In this document: positions 55,792-64,000 of the stretch, one piece after another
How positions within the stretch are numbered: position 1 is the first letter of the stretch
Layout: every line of letters starts with the position of its first letter
Origin: Gracilibacillus dipsosauri
GTDB taxonomy: Bacteria; Bacillota; Bacilli; Bacillales; Amphibacillaceae
Direction: 5' to 3'
Assembly (NCBI RefSeq): GCF_003176895.1
Contig: NZ_QGTD01000021.1
Location: 124,001-188,000 of the forward strand
Length of the DNA stretch: 64,000 nt
Program-made: the position numbers and the translations under genes
The notes under the pieces: generated by a model
The model's input: only the letters and a program-made list of their open reading frames with translations
Databases searched by the model: none
Told to the model about the DNA's origin: nothing

Positions 55792-56904
55792 GTGAATAAC
55801 ATTCATGATGTCATTATTGTAGGTGCTGGTCCTTCCGGCATTGGTATCGCAGCTTTATTACAACAAATGGAATGTACATCTTATTTGATTTTAGAAAAAG
55901 AAGAGGTAGGAGCTTCTTTTCTCCAGTGGCCAAAAGAAATGCGGTTCATTACACCTTCCTTTCCAGCACAAGGGTTTGGTCAGACGGATTTAAATGCGAT
56001 TGTTCCGAAAACCTCACCAGCTTACACGTTAGATATGGAGCATCCTACTGGTGAAGCGTATGCTGAATACCTTGATGTGGTTGCAGATCATTTCGCTTTA
56101 CCTATTAGAGAAGGAGTCCAGGTAAATCATATCGATAAAAACGATGGTATTTTTTCGATAGATACGACACAGGGAATTTATCAAAGTCGCTTTGTTGTTT
56201 GGGCGGCTGGGCAATACCAATATCCCAATTTAAATCCTTTTTCTGGTGCCGAGCTTGGTGTGCATAATAGCTTAATTCCATCATGGCGAGAAATGGAAGG
56301 GGATGATTTCATTATAATCGGGGGCTATGAAAGTGGGATGGATGCGGCATTCCATTTAGGGTGTTTGGGTAAGAGAGCTACTTTAATAGCTAAAACGAAT
56401 ACTTGGGAAATAGATGATAGTGATCCTAGTGTTGCTCTATCACCTTACACATATAGTCGTATTCGTCATTTGTTAGTCTCTGATTTGTTTACAGTGGTTG
56501 GCAACACATCTGTCACAGGTATAAAGTCAGTGGCTTCGGGTTATGACATCTATACAAATAAAGGAAAAGTTTTCTCTACAGCGGTGAAGCCGATATTAGC
56601 TACTGGTTTCTCAGGGAGTACAACCAAGATAGAAAATCTTGTGACACGTGGAAAACATGGGGAAGTACTTGTCAATGATAAAGATGAATCTGTAGTGACT
56701 ACTGGCTTATTTCTAGCAGGACCGGAACTTCGTCACGATGATCATATTTTTTGCTATATTTACAAGTTTCGCCAGCGCTTTGCTGTAATAGCGGAAATGA
56801 TTGGCCAACATTTAGGCTTAGACTTATCTATATTAGAGGAGTATAAACGAGAGAACTTTTATCTTGATGATCTTTCGATGTGTGGGGAGAGGTGTCAATG
56901 CTAG
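55792..56904 (+). CDS. FAD-dependent oxidoreductase (CzcO-like)
   Basis: 370 residues. The N-terminal FAD motif is IVGAGPSGIGIA and the second dinucleotide motif IIGGYESGMDAA near residue 180 should bind NAD(P)H, as in flavin monooxygenase-like and YpdA-like proteins. It ends CGERCQC, three Cys in seven residues, which could carry metal or thiols. I use GTG at 55792. It overlaps the FeoB-like gene by 7 nt. A role in reducing or releasing a metal or ligand is inference. Confidence 0.8.
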   Translation: MNNIHDVIIVGAGPSGIGIAALLQQMECTSYLILEKEEVGASFLQWPKEMRFITPSFPAQGFGQTDLNAIVPKTSPAYTLDMEHPTGEAYAEYLDVVADHFALPIREGVQVNHIDKNDGIFSIDTTQGIYQSRFVVWAAGQYQYPNLNPFSGAELGVHNSLIPSWREMEGDDFIIIGGYESGMDAAFHLGCLGKRATLIAKTNTWEIDDSDPSVALSPYTYSRIRHLLVSDLFTVVGNTSVTGIKSVASGYDIYTNKGKVFSTAVKPILATGFSGSTTKIENLVTRGKHGEVLVNDKDESVVTTGLFLAGPELRHDDHIFCYIYKFRQRFAVIAEMIGQHLGLDLSILEEYKRENFYLDDLSMCGERCQC

Positions 56905-58571
56905 AGTGCGTGCAGTCTTCGCCTTCTCGTCCAATAGATGTGTTGCTAGTAGGTTGTGAATCTGTTGGGAAATCGGGATTGTTTCGTCATTTGACTGGCG
57001 AAAAAAGAGCGCTGACAAGTAATGTAAAAGGTTCTACAATAGCTGCGTTAACTGCACCATGTAAATTAAATAGCAAATTGAGATTAACAGACTTGCCAGG
57101 ACTTCAATTCGATATGGATAGTAAAAGTACACAGCTTACTTTAGATCGTATAGAAGAAGAACAAATCCTGCTATTAGTTGTGAAAGCAACAGAACTGAAA
57201 GAGGAATTAACCCTACTACAGAAGGAATTGAATTTGAAAGGTAAAAAAGTAGCTATCGTCGCAACACATCAGGATAAGTACTTACCTTCTAATGCTGAAC
57301 AAAATAGAGTGCACGAACTGTTACAAGTACCAGTTGTCTGGATTAATGCCAGAAGGATGAATCAAGCAGAACAGGAAAAAGTAATCACATGTATCGAACA
57401 TGCCAAGACTTGGGCTGTTACAGCGAGTATTCTTCATTTTCTGCCTTCATCACCTAATCCTGTTAATAAACTGATTCCAATTCTTCGCTTGAGGGTAATA
57501 GGTCCAATATTAGCTTGCCTTATGATTCTAGCAATGTTTGCCTTGCCAGTTTATGTAGCCTATTTATTTGTCAGCTGGTTAGAGCCGATTACAGAACAGT
57601 ATCTACTTACACCGATAACTGCATGGTTGGAGCAGATACCTGCCTTTTTAGCGAAAATATTGGTCGGTGATTATGGATTAATTACCCTAGGCTGGTACTC
57701 CTTCCTCTGGGCGTTTCCTGTTGTCTTCTTGATCAGCATAACCACGACTATCACAGAAGAGACGGGTATACAAGAACACTTAACGAATGCTTTAGATCCA
57801 TGGCTCCGTAAAATCGGATTAACAGGAAGAGATTTGCTTCCTGTCATCACTGGGTTCGGTTGTAATGTTGTCGCAGTCATGCAAAGTAGAAGCTGTAGTA
57901 GCTGTACCCGAATATCTTGTGTTTCCTTGCTTGCTTTTGGTTCAGCCTGCAGTTATCAAATAGGAGCTACCTTATCTATTTTTAATGCAGCACATGCTCC
58001 GGTTTTATTTATTCCTTATTTGTTCTTTCTATTTATTGTAGGAGCTATTCATACAAGGATTTGGAACAAAAATGCTACGAATGAGCTAACTCGTATCACT
58101 CCCTTGCCTTATCTACAAGGAATCAATTGGAGTGCATTTCGGTGGAAGGTTTCTGGTGTTATTAAACAATTTTTATTCCAAGCTATGCCGATTTTCTTGT
58201 TGATATGTTTGCTTGCCTCTGTACTGGAAATAGTAGGGATATTATCGATTTTGAGATGGCTTGCAATGCCATTATTATATCTATTTTCAATACCGACAGA
58301 TGCAGCACCTGGATTGATTTTTTCTTTTATTAGAAAGGATGGCTTACTTGTCTTAAATGAGGGGCAGGGCAGTTTATTAATGGAGATGTCGATCAGTCAA
58401 ATATTTATACTCGTTTACTTGGCATCAACACTATCAGCTTGCCTTGTTACATTATTTACTATCGGTAAAGAATTAAGCTGGAAGCATACTATATCAATTG
58501 CGTGGAAGCAAATGCTGACAAGTGTTGTTAGTGCAGCTTTTCTTGCTGCAGGACTATATTTCTTATCATAA
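56898..58571 (+). CDS. FeoB-like transporter with cysteine-rich gate
   Basis: 557 residues. The N-terminal G domain has G1 GCESVGKS and G3 DLPG, but G4 reads THQD instead of NxxD, so guanine specificity may be weak. Two Gate blocks follow. The first Gate motif is GFGCNVVAVMQSRSCSSC (residues 319–336), where iron FeoB has ATRT-ES-RDR; further Cys lie at about 341 and 351. The protein is shorter than E. coli FeoB (773). Given the Zur context it may carry zinc rather than iron (inference). Start ATG at 56898 after GGAGAGG. Confidence 0.82.
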   Translation: MLECVQSSPSRPIDVLLVGCESVGKSGLFRHLTGEKRALTSNVKGSTIAALTAPCKLNSKLRLTDLPGLQFDMDSKSTQLTLDRIEEEQILLLVVKATELKEELTLLQKELNLKGKKVAIVATHQDKYLPSNAEQNRVHELLQVPVVWINARRMNQAEQEKVITCIEHAKTWAVTASILHFLPSSPNPVNKLIPILRLRVIGPILACLMILAMFALPVYVAYLFVSWLEPITEQYLLTPITAWLEQIPAFLAKILVGDYGLITLGWYSFLWAFPVVFLISITTTITEETGIQEHLTNALDPWLRKIGLTGRDLLPVITGFGCNVVAVMQSRSCSSCTRISCVSLLAFGSACSYQIGATLSIFNAAHAPVLFIPYLFFLFIVGAIHTRIWNKNATNELTRITPLPYLQGINWSAFRWKVSGVIKQFLFQAMPIFLLICLLASVLEIVGILSILRWLAMPLLYLFSIPTDAAPGLIFSFIRKDGLLVLNEGQGSLLMEMSISQIFILVYLASTLSACLVTLFTIGKELSWKHTISIAWKQMLTSVVSAAFLAAGLYFLS

Positions 58572-58589
58572 AAAAAGGAGGAGTAGCAG

Positions 58590-59780
58590 ATGAAAAAGAT
58601 TCCTGTTACTGTACTAAGTGGATATTTAGGTGCTGGTAAAACAACGTTATTAAATCATGTCTTACATAATCGAGAAGGATTGAAGGTGGCAGTGATTGTC
58701 AATGACATGAGTGAAGTCAATATTGATAGTGAGCTTGTTCAATCGCAAGGTGGCTTTTCCCGTACAGAAGAGAAATTAGTAGAAATGTCTAATGGTTGTA
58801 TTTGCTGTACATTACGAGAAGATTTATTGGTAGAAGTGGAGCGACTCGTGAAAAAAGGGGATGTTGATTATATTTTGATTGAATCATCAGGAATTAGTGA
58901 GCCTGTCCCGGTTGCACAAACCTTCTCTTATATTGATAAAGAAATGGGGATTGATTTAACGAAATATTGTCGCTTGGATACGATGGTTACCGTTGTTGAT
59001 GCTAATCGTTTCTGGCATGATTTTGGTTCAGGAGACAGCTTGCTGGAGAGACAACAAGCAGTAGGTGAGGAAGATACGCGTAATATTGCCGATTTGTTAC
59101 TTGACCAAATTGAATTTTGTAATGTTCTTGTTTTGAATAAGACAGATTTAGTTAAAGATGTAGATTTACAGAAGCTAGAGAAAGTCATTCGAAAGTTACA
59201 GCCTGAAGCGAAAATTATCCGTACAGTTCATAGTAGGGTAGATCCAAAAGAAATAGTAAATACACGTTTGTTTGACTTTGAAAGAGCTAGTGAATCGGCA
59301 GGCTGGTTGAAGGAACTTAATGCAGGAGTAGAAAATCATACCCCTGAAACAGAGGAGTACGGCATTGGTTCATTCGTCTATACATCCAGACTTCCTTTTC
59401 ACACGGAACGATTAGTGAGCTGGTATCAAGATCTACCGAAAGAAATTGTTCGGGTAAAAGGTGTGATGTGGTGTGCGACTCATAATGATTTAGCTTTATT
59501 GCTATCACAAGCTGGTCCATCAGTGTCGGTTGAACCGTTAGCCTATTGGGTAGCTTCCTTATCAAAAGGTCAACAAAAGGAAATTTTAAGGAATAATCCT
59601 GAAGTCAAAGATTTATGGGATCCTCAATATGGAGATCGTCATACAAAGCTTGTATTTATCGGAATGGACTTAGATGTTAAGGAGATAACTAGTGAGCTAG
59701 ATCATTGTCTATTAACAGAGTCAGAGATGTCGGAAGACTGGTCACGATTTAGAAACCCATACAATTGGCGAATTTCGTAA
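58590..59780 (+). CDS. COG0523/CobW-family GTPase 2 (ZagA/YciC-like)
   Basis: 396 residues, the length of B. subtilis YciC (ZagA). P-loop GYLGAGKTT, CxCC in [20 protein letters not shown] switch and NKTD. The C-terminal CobW_C domain runs from about residue 255 ([13 protein letters not shown]). In B. subtilis this protein delivers zinc to GTP cyclohydrolase when zinc is short. The gene starts 18 nt after the FeoB-like gene behind AAAGGAGGAG. It is closely related to the copy at 60489. Confidence 0.9.
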   Translation: MKKIPVTVLSGYLGAGKTTLLNHVLHNREGLKVAVIVNDMSEVNIDSELVQSQGGFSRTEEKLVEMSNGCICCTLREDLLVEVERLVKKGDVDYILIESSGISEPVPVAQTFSYIDKEMGIDLTKYCRLDTMVTVVDANRFWHDFGSGDSLLERQQAVGEEDTRNIADLLLDQIEFCNVLVLNKTDLVKDVDLQKLEKVIRKLQPEAKIIRTVHSRVDPKEIVNTRLFDFERASESAGWLKELNAGVENHTPETEEYGIGSFVYTSRLPFHTERLVSWYQDLPKEIVRVKGVMWCATHNDLALLLSQAGPSVSVEPLAYWVASLSKGQQKEILRNNPEVKDLWDPQYGDRHTKLVFIGMDLDVKEITSELDHCLLTESEMSEDWSRFRNPYNWRIS

Positions 59781-59796
59781 TCAGGGGTGAGAACAG

Positions 59797-60327
59797 GTGA
59801 TTTTATCAGGAAGAACGATTAAACAATTAATATATGAGGAACAAGTGGGTATTACTCCTTTTGAGGACTTAAATATACAACCAGCGTCTATTGATCTATG
59901 TTTAGGAAAGCATTTTTTAGTAGTGGATGATATGTCTACTCCTTTTTTATCCGTCAACGAACCGGCAAATTATCATGAAATGCAAGTAACAGATGGAGAA
60001 GTTATCACGATTCCACCTAAAACCTTTCTATTAGGAACAACGTTAGAGCAAATTCGCTTGCCTAACAATTTAACGGCCTTTGTTGAAGGGAGAAGTTCTA
60101 TCGGAAGACTTGGTGTTTTTATTCAAAACGCAGGATGGATCGATCCGGGCTTCTCTGGCCAGATCACCTTAGAGTTATTTAATGCAAATCGTGTCTCTGT
60201 TCAATTAAAAGTCGGGATGCGGGTCTGTCAATTGGTTATAGCGCATGTTGATCAAGCTACAGAAGGATATAGCGGAAAGTATTTATTTCAAGAAGGGGCC
60301 ACAGCTAGTCGGGTATATTTGGATTAA
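59797..60327 (+). CDS. dcd: dCTP deaminase
   Basis: 176 residues. The trimeric dUTPase-like fold is shown by IQPASIDLCLG, FVEGRSSIGRLGVFIQ and GWIDPGFSGQITLELFNA, where the SSxGR serine and arginine and the Glu of TLELFN are catalytic. It makes dUTP from dCTP without a zinc cofactor, unlike dCMP deaminase and cytidine deaminase, which need zinc. Lying between two cobW genes, it is a plausible zinc-sparing route to dTMP. GTG start at 59797 behind AGGGGTG. Confidence 0.93.
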   Translation: MILSGRTIKQLIYEEQVGITPFEDLNIQPASIDLCLGKHFLVVDDMSTPFLSVNEPANYHEMQVTDGEVITIPPKTFLLGTTLEQIRLPNNLTAFVEGRSSIGRLGVFIQNAGWIDPGFSGQITLELFNANRVSVQLKVGMRVCQLVIAHVDQATEGYSGKYLFQEGATASRVYLD

Positions 60328-60488
60328 GGCGAAGAAGGCAGAGCAATACATGTTTTACAGGTAGATCTCTTGGATAGGAGAAATTTCGAAAAATATGTTG
60401 GTACTTTTGCCTGGAAGTCTCAATAAATATCGCAGGTGATAGGAAAACAGCTGAACCCATTACACTAAACGATTAGGAGGTAAAGAGA

Positions 60489-61676
60489 TTGAAAAATAAA
60501 ATACCAGTTACCGTGCTAAGTGGTTATTTGGGGGCAGGAAAAACCACTTTATTAAATCATTTGTTACACAATAGAGAGGATCTTAAAATAGCTGTAATAG
60601 TGAATGATATGAGTGAAGTGAACATAGATGCTGATATGGTGAAACAAGGTGGGTTCAGACGTGCTGAAGAGAAATTGGTCGAACTACAGAACGGATGCAT
60701 TTGCTGTACATTAAGAGAAGATTTAATAAAAGAGGTAGAAAAGCTTTCTAGGCTGAATATCGATTATATTGTGATTGAGTCGACAGGGATATCAGAGCCA
60801 ATTCCTGTTGCTCAAAGCTTTTCCTATGAGGATAAGGAGCTTGGAATCAACCTTGGCCAGCTATGTCGATTGGATACAATGGTGACGGTGGTCGATGCAA
60901 GTCGTTTTTGGGAGGATTATGGATCAGGAGAAAGCTTACTTGATCGTAATCAAGGAGCAAATGAGGAAGATGCTAGAGAAGTAATTGATCTATTAATTGA
61001 TCAAATAGAATTCGCAAACGTTATCCTTTTAAATAAAGTGGATTTAGTAAAAAAATTGGATAAAGAAGCATTAATAGCAGTTCTGAAGCAATTAAACCCT
61101 GAAGCTCATATTATCGACACAACTTTTGGCAGAATTCCGCTGGATTCTGTCCTGAATACGGGATTGTTTGAATTTGAAAAAGCAAGCCAAGGAGCGGGAT
61201 GGATCAAAGAACTAAATGAGGAACACGTACCTGAAAGTGAGGAGTACGGCATCTACTCCTTTGTTTACCGGAGGGACAGACCGTTCCACCCTGAACGGTG
61301 GATGAACTGGTTAGAAAATTGGCCGACAGGTATTGTACGAGCCAAAGGATTCTTTTGGTTAGCTTCAAGAAATGAGATATCTGGTTTATTATCACAGGCT
61401 GGTACCTCCCTCTCTATTCAGGGTGTAGGAAAGTGGGTTGCCACTTATCCTGAAAAAGAACAAATGGAAGTTTTGAATAAGGAACCTGAGTTAGTGAAGC
61501 GCTGGGACGTGGAATATGGGGATCGTATGACGGAGTTAGTGTTTATCGGTATGAATATGGATGAAGAGGAGATCATTAAGGGATTGGATCAATGCTTGCT
61601 AACAGATGAAGAAATGAAACAGGATTGGGATAAATTTAATGATCCATTGCCAGCATTTACTGAGAGTGGGCATTAA
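60489..61676 (+). CDS. COG0523/CobW-family GTPase 3 (ZagA/YciC-like)
   Basis: 395 residues, clearly a paralogue of the gene at 58590: P-loop [33 protein letters not shown] and the same C-terminal domain. TTG start at 60489 behind AGGAGG. A 161-bp gap after dcd carries no Zur box or terminator that I can see, so it is probably part of the same transcript. Two nearly alike full-length copies flanking dcd point to a local duplication. Confidence 0.9.
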   Translation: MKNKIPVTVLSGYLGAGKTTLLNHLLHNREDLKIAVIVNDMSEVNIDADMVKQGGFRRAEEKLVELQNGCICCTLREDLIKEVEKLSRLNIDYIVIESTGISEPIPVAQSFSYEDKELGINLGQLCRLDTMVTVVDASRFWEDYGSGESLLDRNQGANEEDAREVIDLLIDQIEFANVILLNKVDLVKKLDKEALIAVLKQLNPEAHIIDTTFGRIPLDSVLNTGLFEFEKASQGAGWIKELNEEHVPESEEYGIYSFVYRRDRPFHPERWMNWLENWPTGIVRAKGFFWLASRNEISGLLSQAGTSLSIQGVGKWVATYPEKEQMEVLNKEPELVKRWDVEYGDRMTELVFIGMNMDEEEIIKGLDQCLLTDEEMKQDWDKFNDPLPAFTESGH

Positions 61677-61677
61677 A

Positions 61678-61902
61678 ATTGTAGAAGTAAAAAACGGTTC
61701 TTTTAAATATGAAAAAGAGTGGACAATTAGTCTGTGAATTTTTCATATAGATAAGCGTCAATTCGTTGCATTGATTGGACCTAATGGTTCAGTAAAATCT
61801 ACTTTGGATGAAAACTATCTATGTAAACATATGAACCATAATATCCATTTCAGTAAAATTAGAGCGAATGATGTGTGGGTAGAGATTATCTATCATCCGT
61901 AA
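61678..61902 (+). pseudogene. ABC transporter ATPase remnant
   Basis: Directly after the third cobW gene one frame reads EVKNGSFKYEKEWTISL, a TGA stop, then FHIDKRQFVALIGPNGSVKST, a Walker A motif whose second glycine is Val, then unrelated residues to a TAA at 61902. It looks like the first 50 residues of a metal or siderophore importer ATPase, dead by stop and truncation. Confidence 0.65.
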
Positions 61903-61948
61903 TCAATAGAGAAGAAATTAGGCATAAACATTATATTCTCCATGGCAA

Positions 61949-61982
61949 CCAATAAATATCTCATATTTATTGGTTTTTTTCT
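61949..61982 (+). terminator. Terminator at the end of the zinc cluster
   Basis: Perfect 11-bp stem CCAATAAATAT / ATATTTATTGG with a CTC loop and seven T following. Confidence 0.9.
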
Positions 61983-62138
61983 TTATAAAACTTATATGTA
62001 GTTTGAGATCAAATGGCTTATGAGCATTTAATCGAACATTTACAAATGATATAATTAATCTGTGTTGAAGAGATTTTATATGGAGTAAAAGAGAAAAGGT
62101 ACTTACTATAGCTAGTGAAACGAGGAATTTATGAAACC

Positions 62139-62159
62139 AAATAATGATTGTCATTATTT
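62139..62159. promoter_or_regulatory. Fur-like palindrome without an intact target gene
   Basis: AAATAATGA-TTG-TCATTATTT, perfect 9-bp arms, close to the Fur-box core (GATAATGAT / ATCATTATC). After it come GGGGAGGATTAA and a short broken coding stretch (IRAILVTGGILSSAPSPGVF, stop). The next intact gene starts about 170 nt further on. The rest of 61983–62331 has no gene. Confidence 0.5.
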
Positions 62160-62331
62160 CCAAAATGTTCGGAGTGGGGAGGATTAACTGCTGGCATAAA
62201 AATTAGAGCAATACTAGTTACTGGAGGAATTTTATCTAGTGCTCCTTCCCCTGGTGTGTTCTAGTTTTGGTAAGGTCATGATAGGTAATACATTGTTTGT
62301 CAAAAAATTATGCTAAAGGGGATATAGAGAT

Positions 62332-62805
62332 ATGATATTAGTTAGTTCCTGCTTAGCAGGCTTAAATGTAAGATATAATGGTACAAACAGTTTTAATAGT
62401 AAAATTGCAAAACTCGTAGAAGAAAAGAAAGCTGTTACAATATGTCCAGAATTACTAGGGGGATTTTCAACTCCACGAGAACCTGCAGAAATTGTAGGTG
62501 GTAATGGAGAAGATGTACTTGATGGAAAGGCTAAAGTAATCGAGAAATCTGGAAGAGATGTTACGGAACTTTATATCAAGGGTGCTTATGCTACTCTGAA
62601 TAAAGCTAGAAAAATAAATGCATCCATTGTTGTTTTAAAGGAATCCAGTCCATCCTGTGGCAGCTCCATGATTTATAATGGTAATTTCATTGGTGAAAAA
62701 CAAAAGGGAATGGGTGTTACTTCTGCATTATTACTTAGAAATGGAATAAAAGTATTCTCGGAAGAACAATTTGCTGACTTGTCATCTTTGCAGGGGCTAG
62801 AATAG
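62332..62805 (+). CDS. DUF523 protein
   Basis: 157 residues with the family's cysteines: VSSCLAGLNVRYNG at the start, ICPELLGG near residue 39 and KESSPSCGSS near residue 105. Such spaced Cys suggest a metal or iron-sulfur site, but no function is established. It starts at 62332 after AAAGGGGA. The DUF3267 gene follows after 27 nt. Confidence 0.85.
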   Translation: MILVSSCLAGLNVRYNGTNSFNSKIAKLVEEKKAVTICPELLGGFSTPREPAEIVGGNGEDVLDGKAKVIEKSGRDVTELYIKGAYATLNKARKINASIVVLKESSPSCGSSMIYNGNFIGEKQKGMGVTSALLLRNGIKVFSEEQFADLSSLQGLE

Positions 62806-62832
62806 AGCAAAGTTCAAATTTAGGAGGAAGCA

Positions 62833-63402
62833 ATGAATCTAAAAGTGATAGAAAAAATTAATCTGCTTACAAATAATAAATTGATTATCTGGTTAAATAT
62901 TTGGGCATTGGTAATATTTTTAGGCTTAGTGCTTGTTGGCATTTATGCTATGGGAGAGTTTGAGATATTTCCAAAAGAAGAAAAAACATTACTATTTATA
63001 TTATACATGGTATTAAGGGTGCTGTTATTCTGTTGCAGTTTTATCGTTCTTCTCGTATTACATGAATTAATCCATGGCTTGTTTTTTAAAGTATTTAAGC
63101 CGGAAAGTAAGGTGAAATTCGGCTTTAAGAATGGGATGGCGTATGCAGCCAGCCCTGGCTCGATCTATCCGAGAATTCCGTTTTTTATCATCATTATCAT
63201 GCCATTTATAATCATTAGTGCACTGCTTTCCATTATCAGTTTATTTGGTATTGATTCTACCTTTCTCTATCTATTATTTGCTTGTCATACATCGGGCTGT
63301 GTTGGTGATTTTTATTATTGCTACTTGCTTACACGTAAAAAAGGTAAAATTTATATAGAAGACACCGAGGTGGGAATAGATATTTATGAGGAAACAGCAT
63401 AA
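62833..63402 (+). CDS. DUF3267 membrane protein with HExxH motif
   Basis: 189 residues, four or five hydrophobic segments. HELIHG near residue 77 is the zinc-metalloprotease-like HExxH, placed at a membrane face, and HTSGCVGDFYY near residue 155 gives the second conserved motif of DUF3267. It resembles site-2-protease-like minimal membrane peptidases; activity is unproven. It starts at 62833 after AGGAGG. Confidence 0.82.
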   Translation: MNLKVIEKINLLTNNKLIIWLNIWALVIFLGLVLVGIYAMGEFEIFPKEEKTLLFILYMVLRVLLFCCSFIVLLVLHELIHGLFFKVFKPESKVKFGFKNGMAYAASPGSIYPRIPFFIIIIMPFIIISALLSIISLFGIDSTFLYLLFACHTSGCVGDFYYCYLLTRKKGKIYIEDTEVGIDIYEETA

Positions 63403-63447
63403 AGCGAACATTCTGCAGAAAATATTTATAAATATTCGGTTTTAGTA

Positions 63448-63476
63448 TTGACTAATCTTTGCTAGCCTAGTATGAT
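63448..63476 (+). promoter_or_regulatory. Promoter of pbuG
   Basis: TTGACT, a 17-bp spacer and TATGAT, about 40 nt before the riboswitch aptamer. Confidence 0.75.
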
Positions 63477-63514
63477 ATGAATTGAATTTATTATAATTTA
63501 ATAATCATTACCTT

Positions 63515-63587
63515 CCGTCGTATAATATTGGGAATATGGCTCAAAAGTTTCTACCAGAGCACCGTTAAATGCTCTGACTACGAGGAG
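63515..63587 (+). promoter_or_regulatory. Guanine riboswitch aptamer upstream of pbuG
   Basis: Core GGGAATATGGCTC, GTTTCTACC and CTCTGACTACGAGG is present; P1 pairs TCGTA with TACGA. The specificity base before TACG is C (63578), selecting guanine. Partner of the riboswitch at guaA, 43 kb upstream. Confidence 0.92.
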
Positions 63588-63637
63588 GATGAAGTTATTA
63601 TTTAATAGGATAATAACTTCATCTACTTGTAATAGGA

Positions 63638-63670
63638 ACCCCTTTGGATCATGTCCAGAGGGGTTTTTAT
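63638..63670 (+). terminator. Expression-platform terminator of the pbuG riboswitch
   Basis: ACCCCTTTGGA pairs with TCCAGAGGGGT over a 5-nt loop, then TTTTATTT. A second inverted repeat, GAAGTTATTATT / GGATAATAACTTC, lies between aptamer and terminator. Confidence 0.88.
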
Positions 63671-63714
63671 TTCAGCAAAACTAGGGTGATGGATGAAATG
63701 GGAGGAAAAAATAG

Positions 63715-64000
63715 ATGAAAAAGTTTTTTGAGTTTGAGCAGCTTGAAACGAATTATCGTAAAGAAACGATAGCTGGTATAACTACATTTCTAGCTATGGC
63801 TTATATTTTGTTCCTTAACCCTTCAATGCTTTCCGATGGCACTGGCATGGATAAGGGTGCGGTTTATGTTGCCACTGCATTGGCCGCTGCCATAGGTACA
63901 TTAATTATGGGTGTACTCGCAAAGTATCCAATTGCTCTTGCGCCAGGTATGGGATTAAATGCGTTCTTTACTTATACCGTTGTATTAGGCTATGGTATTC
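63715..64000 (+). CDS. pbuG: Guanine/hypoxanthine permease PbuG, N-terminal part (cut by window edge)
   Basis: The first 95 residues begin [20 protein letters not shown] and continue with [20 protein letters not shown] and [15 protein letters not shown], signatures of AzgA-type NCS2 purine permeases. ATG at 63715 after GGAGG. In B. subtilis pbuG follows guaA directly; both genes keep their guanine riboswitch here although separated. Confidence 0.93.
   Translation, partial: MKKFFEFEQLETNYRKETIAGITTFLAMAYILFLNPSMLSDGTGMDKGAVYVATALAAAIGTLIMGVLAKYPIALAPGMGLNAFFTYTVVLGYGI

Noticed and set aside
56898-58571. Calling the FeoB-like gene feoB, a ferrous iron transporter
   Set aside because: The gate motif, G4 box, length and regulation all differ from iron FeoB, so the substrate is left open.
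60328-60488. Cobalamin riboswitch before the third cobW gene, suggested by GGTGATAGGAAAAC
   Set aside because: The conserved B12-box and core helices are not there; only a short chance likeness.
61918-62163. Minus-strand open frame of 81 residues
   Set aside because: It overlaps the terminator and the Fur-like palindrome and has no ribosome binding site.

Overview
This is low-GC Firmicute DNA, almost certainly from a Bacillaceae chromosome related to Bacillus/Oceanobacillus. The signs are strong AGGAGG-type ribosome binding sites, frequent TTG/GTG starts, a BceR-type operator, Zur boxes of the Bacillus type, guanine riboswitches, and a moxR–DUF58–transglutaminase–guaA order like that of B. 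subtilis. The genus cannot be fixed from the sequence alone.

Layout. 1–8.5 kb: end of a BceAB-type peptide-resistance ABC transporter, a FusB-type EF-G-binding protein, a small CD3324-family regulator with a possible leader peptide, a NERD protein, and an mntABCD-like manganese transporter behind MntR-like boxes. 8.5–15.2 kb: a LacI regulator, a divergent YceI/HxlR pair, a nucleoside hydrolase–ribokinase–ung operon and a Ktr/Trk potassium channel subunit. 15.2–21.9 kb: moxR–DUF58–TgpA-like operon and guaA behind a guanine riboswitch. In B. subtilis guaA is followed by pbuG; here pbuG, also behind a guanine riboswitch, is only reached at 63.7 kb, so about 41.5 kb sits between the two.

The first part of this interval (21.9–38.9 kb) is rich in decayed mobile DNA: an IS3-type left end, an IS4-type transposase remnant, a Tn554 TnpC-like remnant, and pieces of a Tn916-family conjugative element (tyrosine integrase C-terminus, DUF3173, XRE regulator, two tcpC/orf13 copies in opposite orientation). 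Mixed in are live-looking cargo genes (AlkD, TetR–AhpD pair, MerR–ABC operon, acyltransferase, GAP-family exporter with TetR, hydrolase). From 39.1 to 44.7 kb come a ROK regulator with a Bcr/CflA exporter sharing a palindromic operator, and an AraC regulator with an EamA exporter.

The most interesting region is 44.8–61.7 kb. It is a candidate zinc-starvation island: five Zur-box-like sites precede (i) a BtuFCD/FecBCD-type ABC importer run together with ChlI-, ChlD- and CobN-like chelatase subunits, (ii) the zinc-free S14 paralogue and a COG0523/CobW GTPase with a His5 tract, and (iii) an FAD oxidoreductase, a FeoB-like transporter whose gate motif is cysteine-rich, a second COG0523 GTPase, dCTP deaminase and a third COG0523 GTPase. 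No corrin or chlorophyll biosynthesis gene lies in the window. The CobN-type chelatase may therefore serve metal recovery from, or insertion into, an imported tetrapyrrole-like ligand under zinc limitation (inference).

Non-coding structure also stands out: two arrays of one 41-bp repeat family, both just 3' of a gene and in the same orientation relative to it, and a strictly periodic 52-bp array in which each unit can fold into a bulged hairpin.
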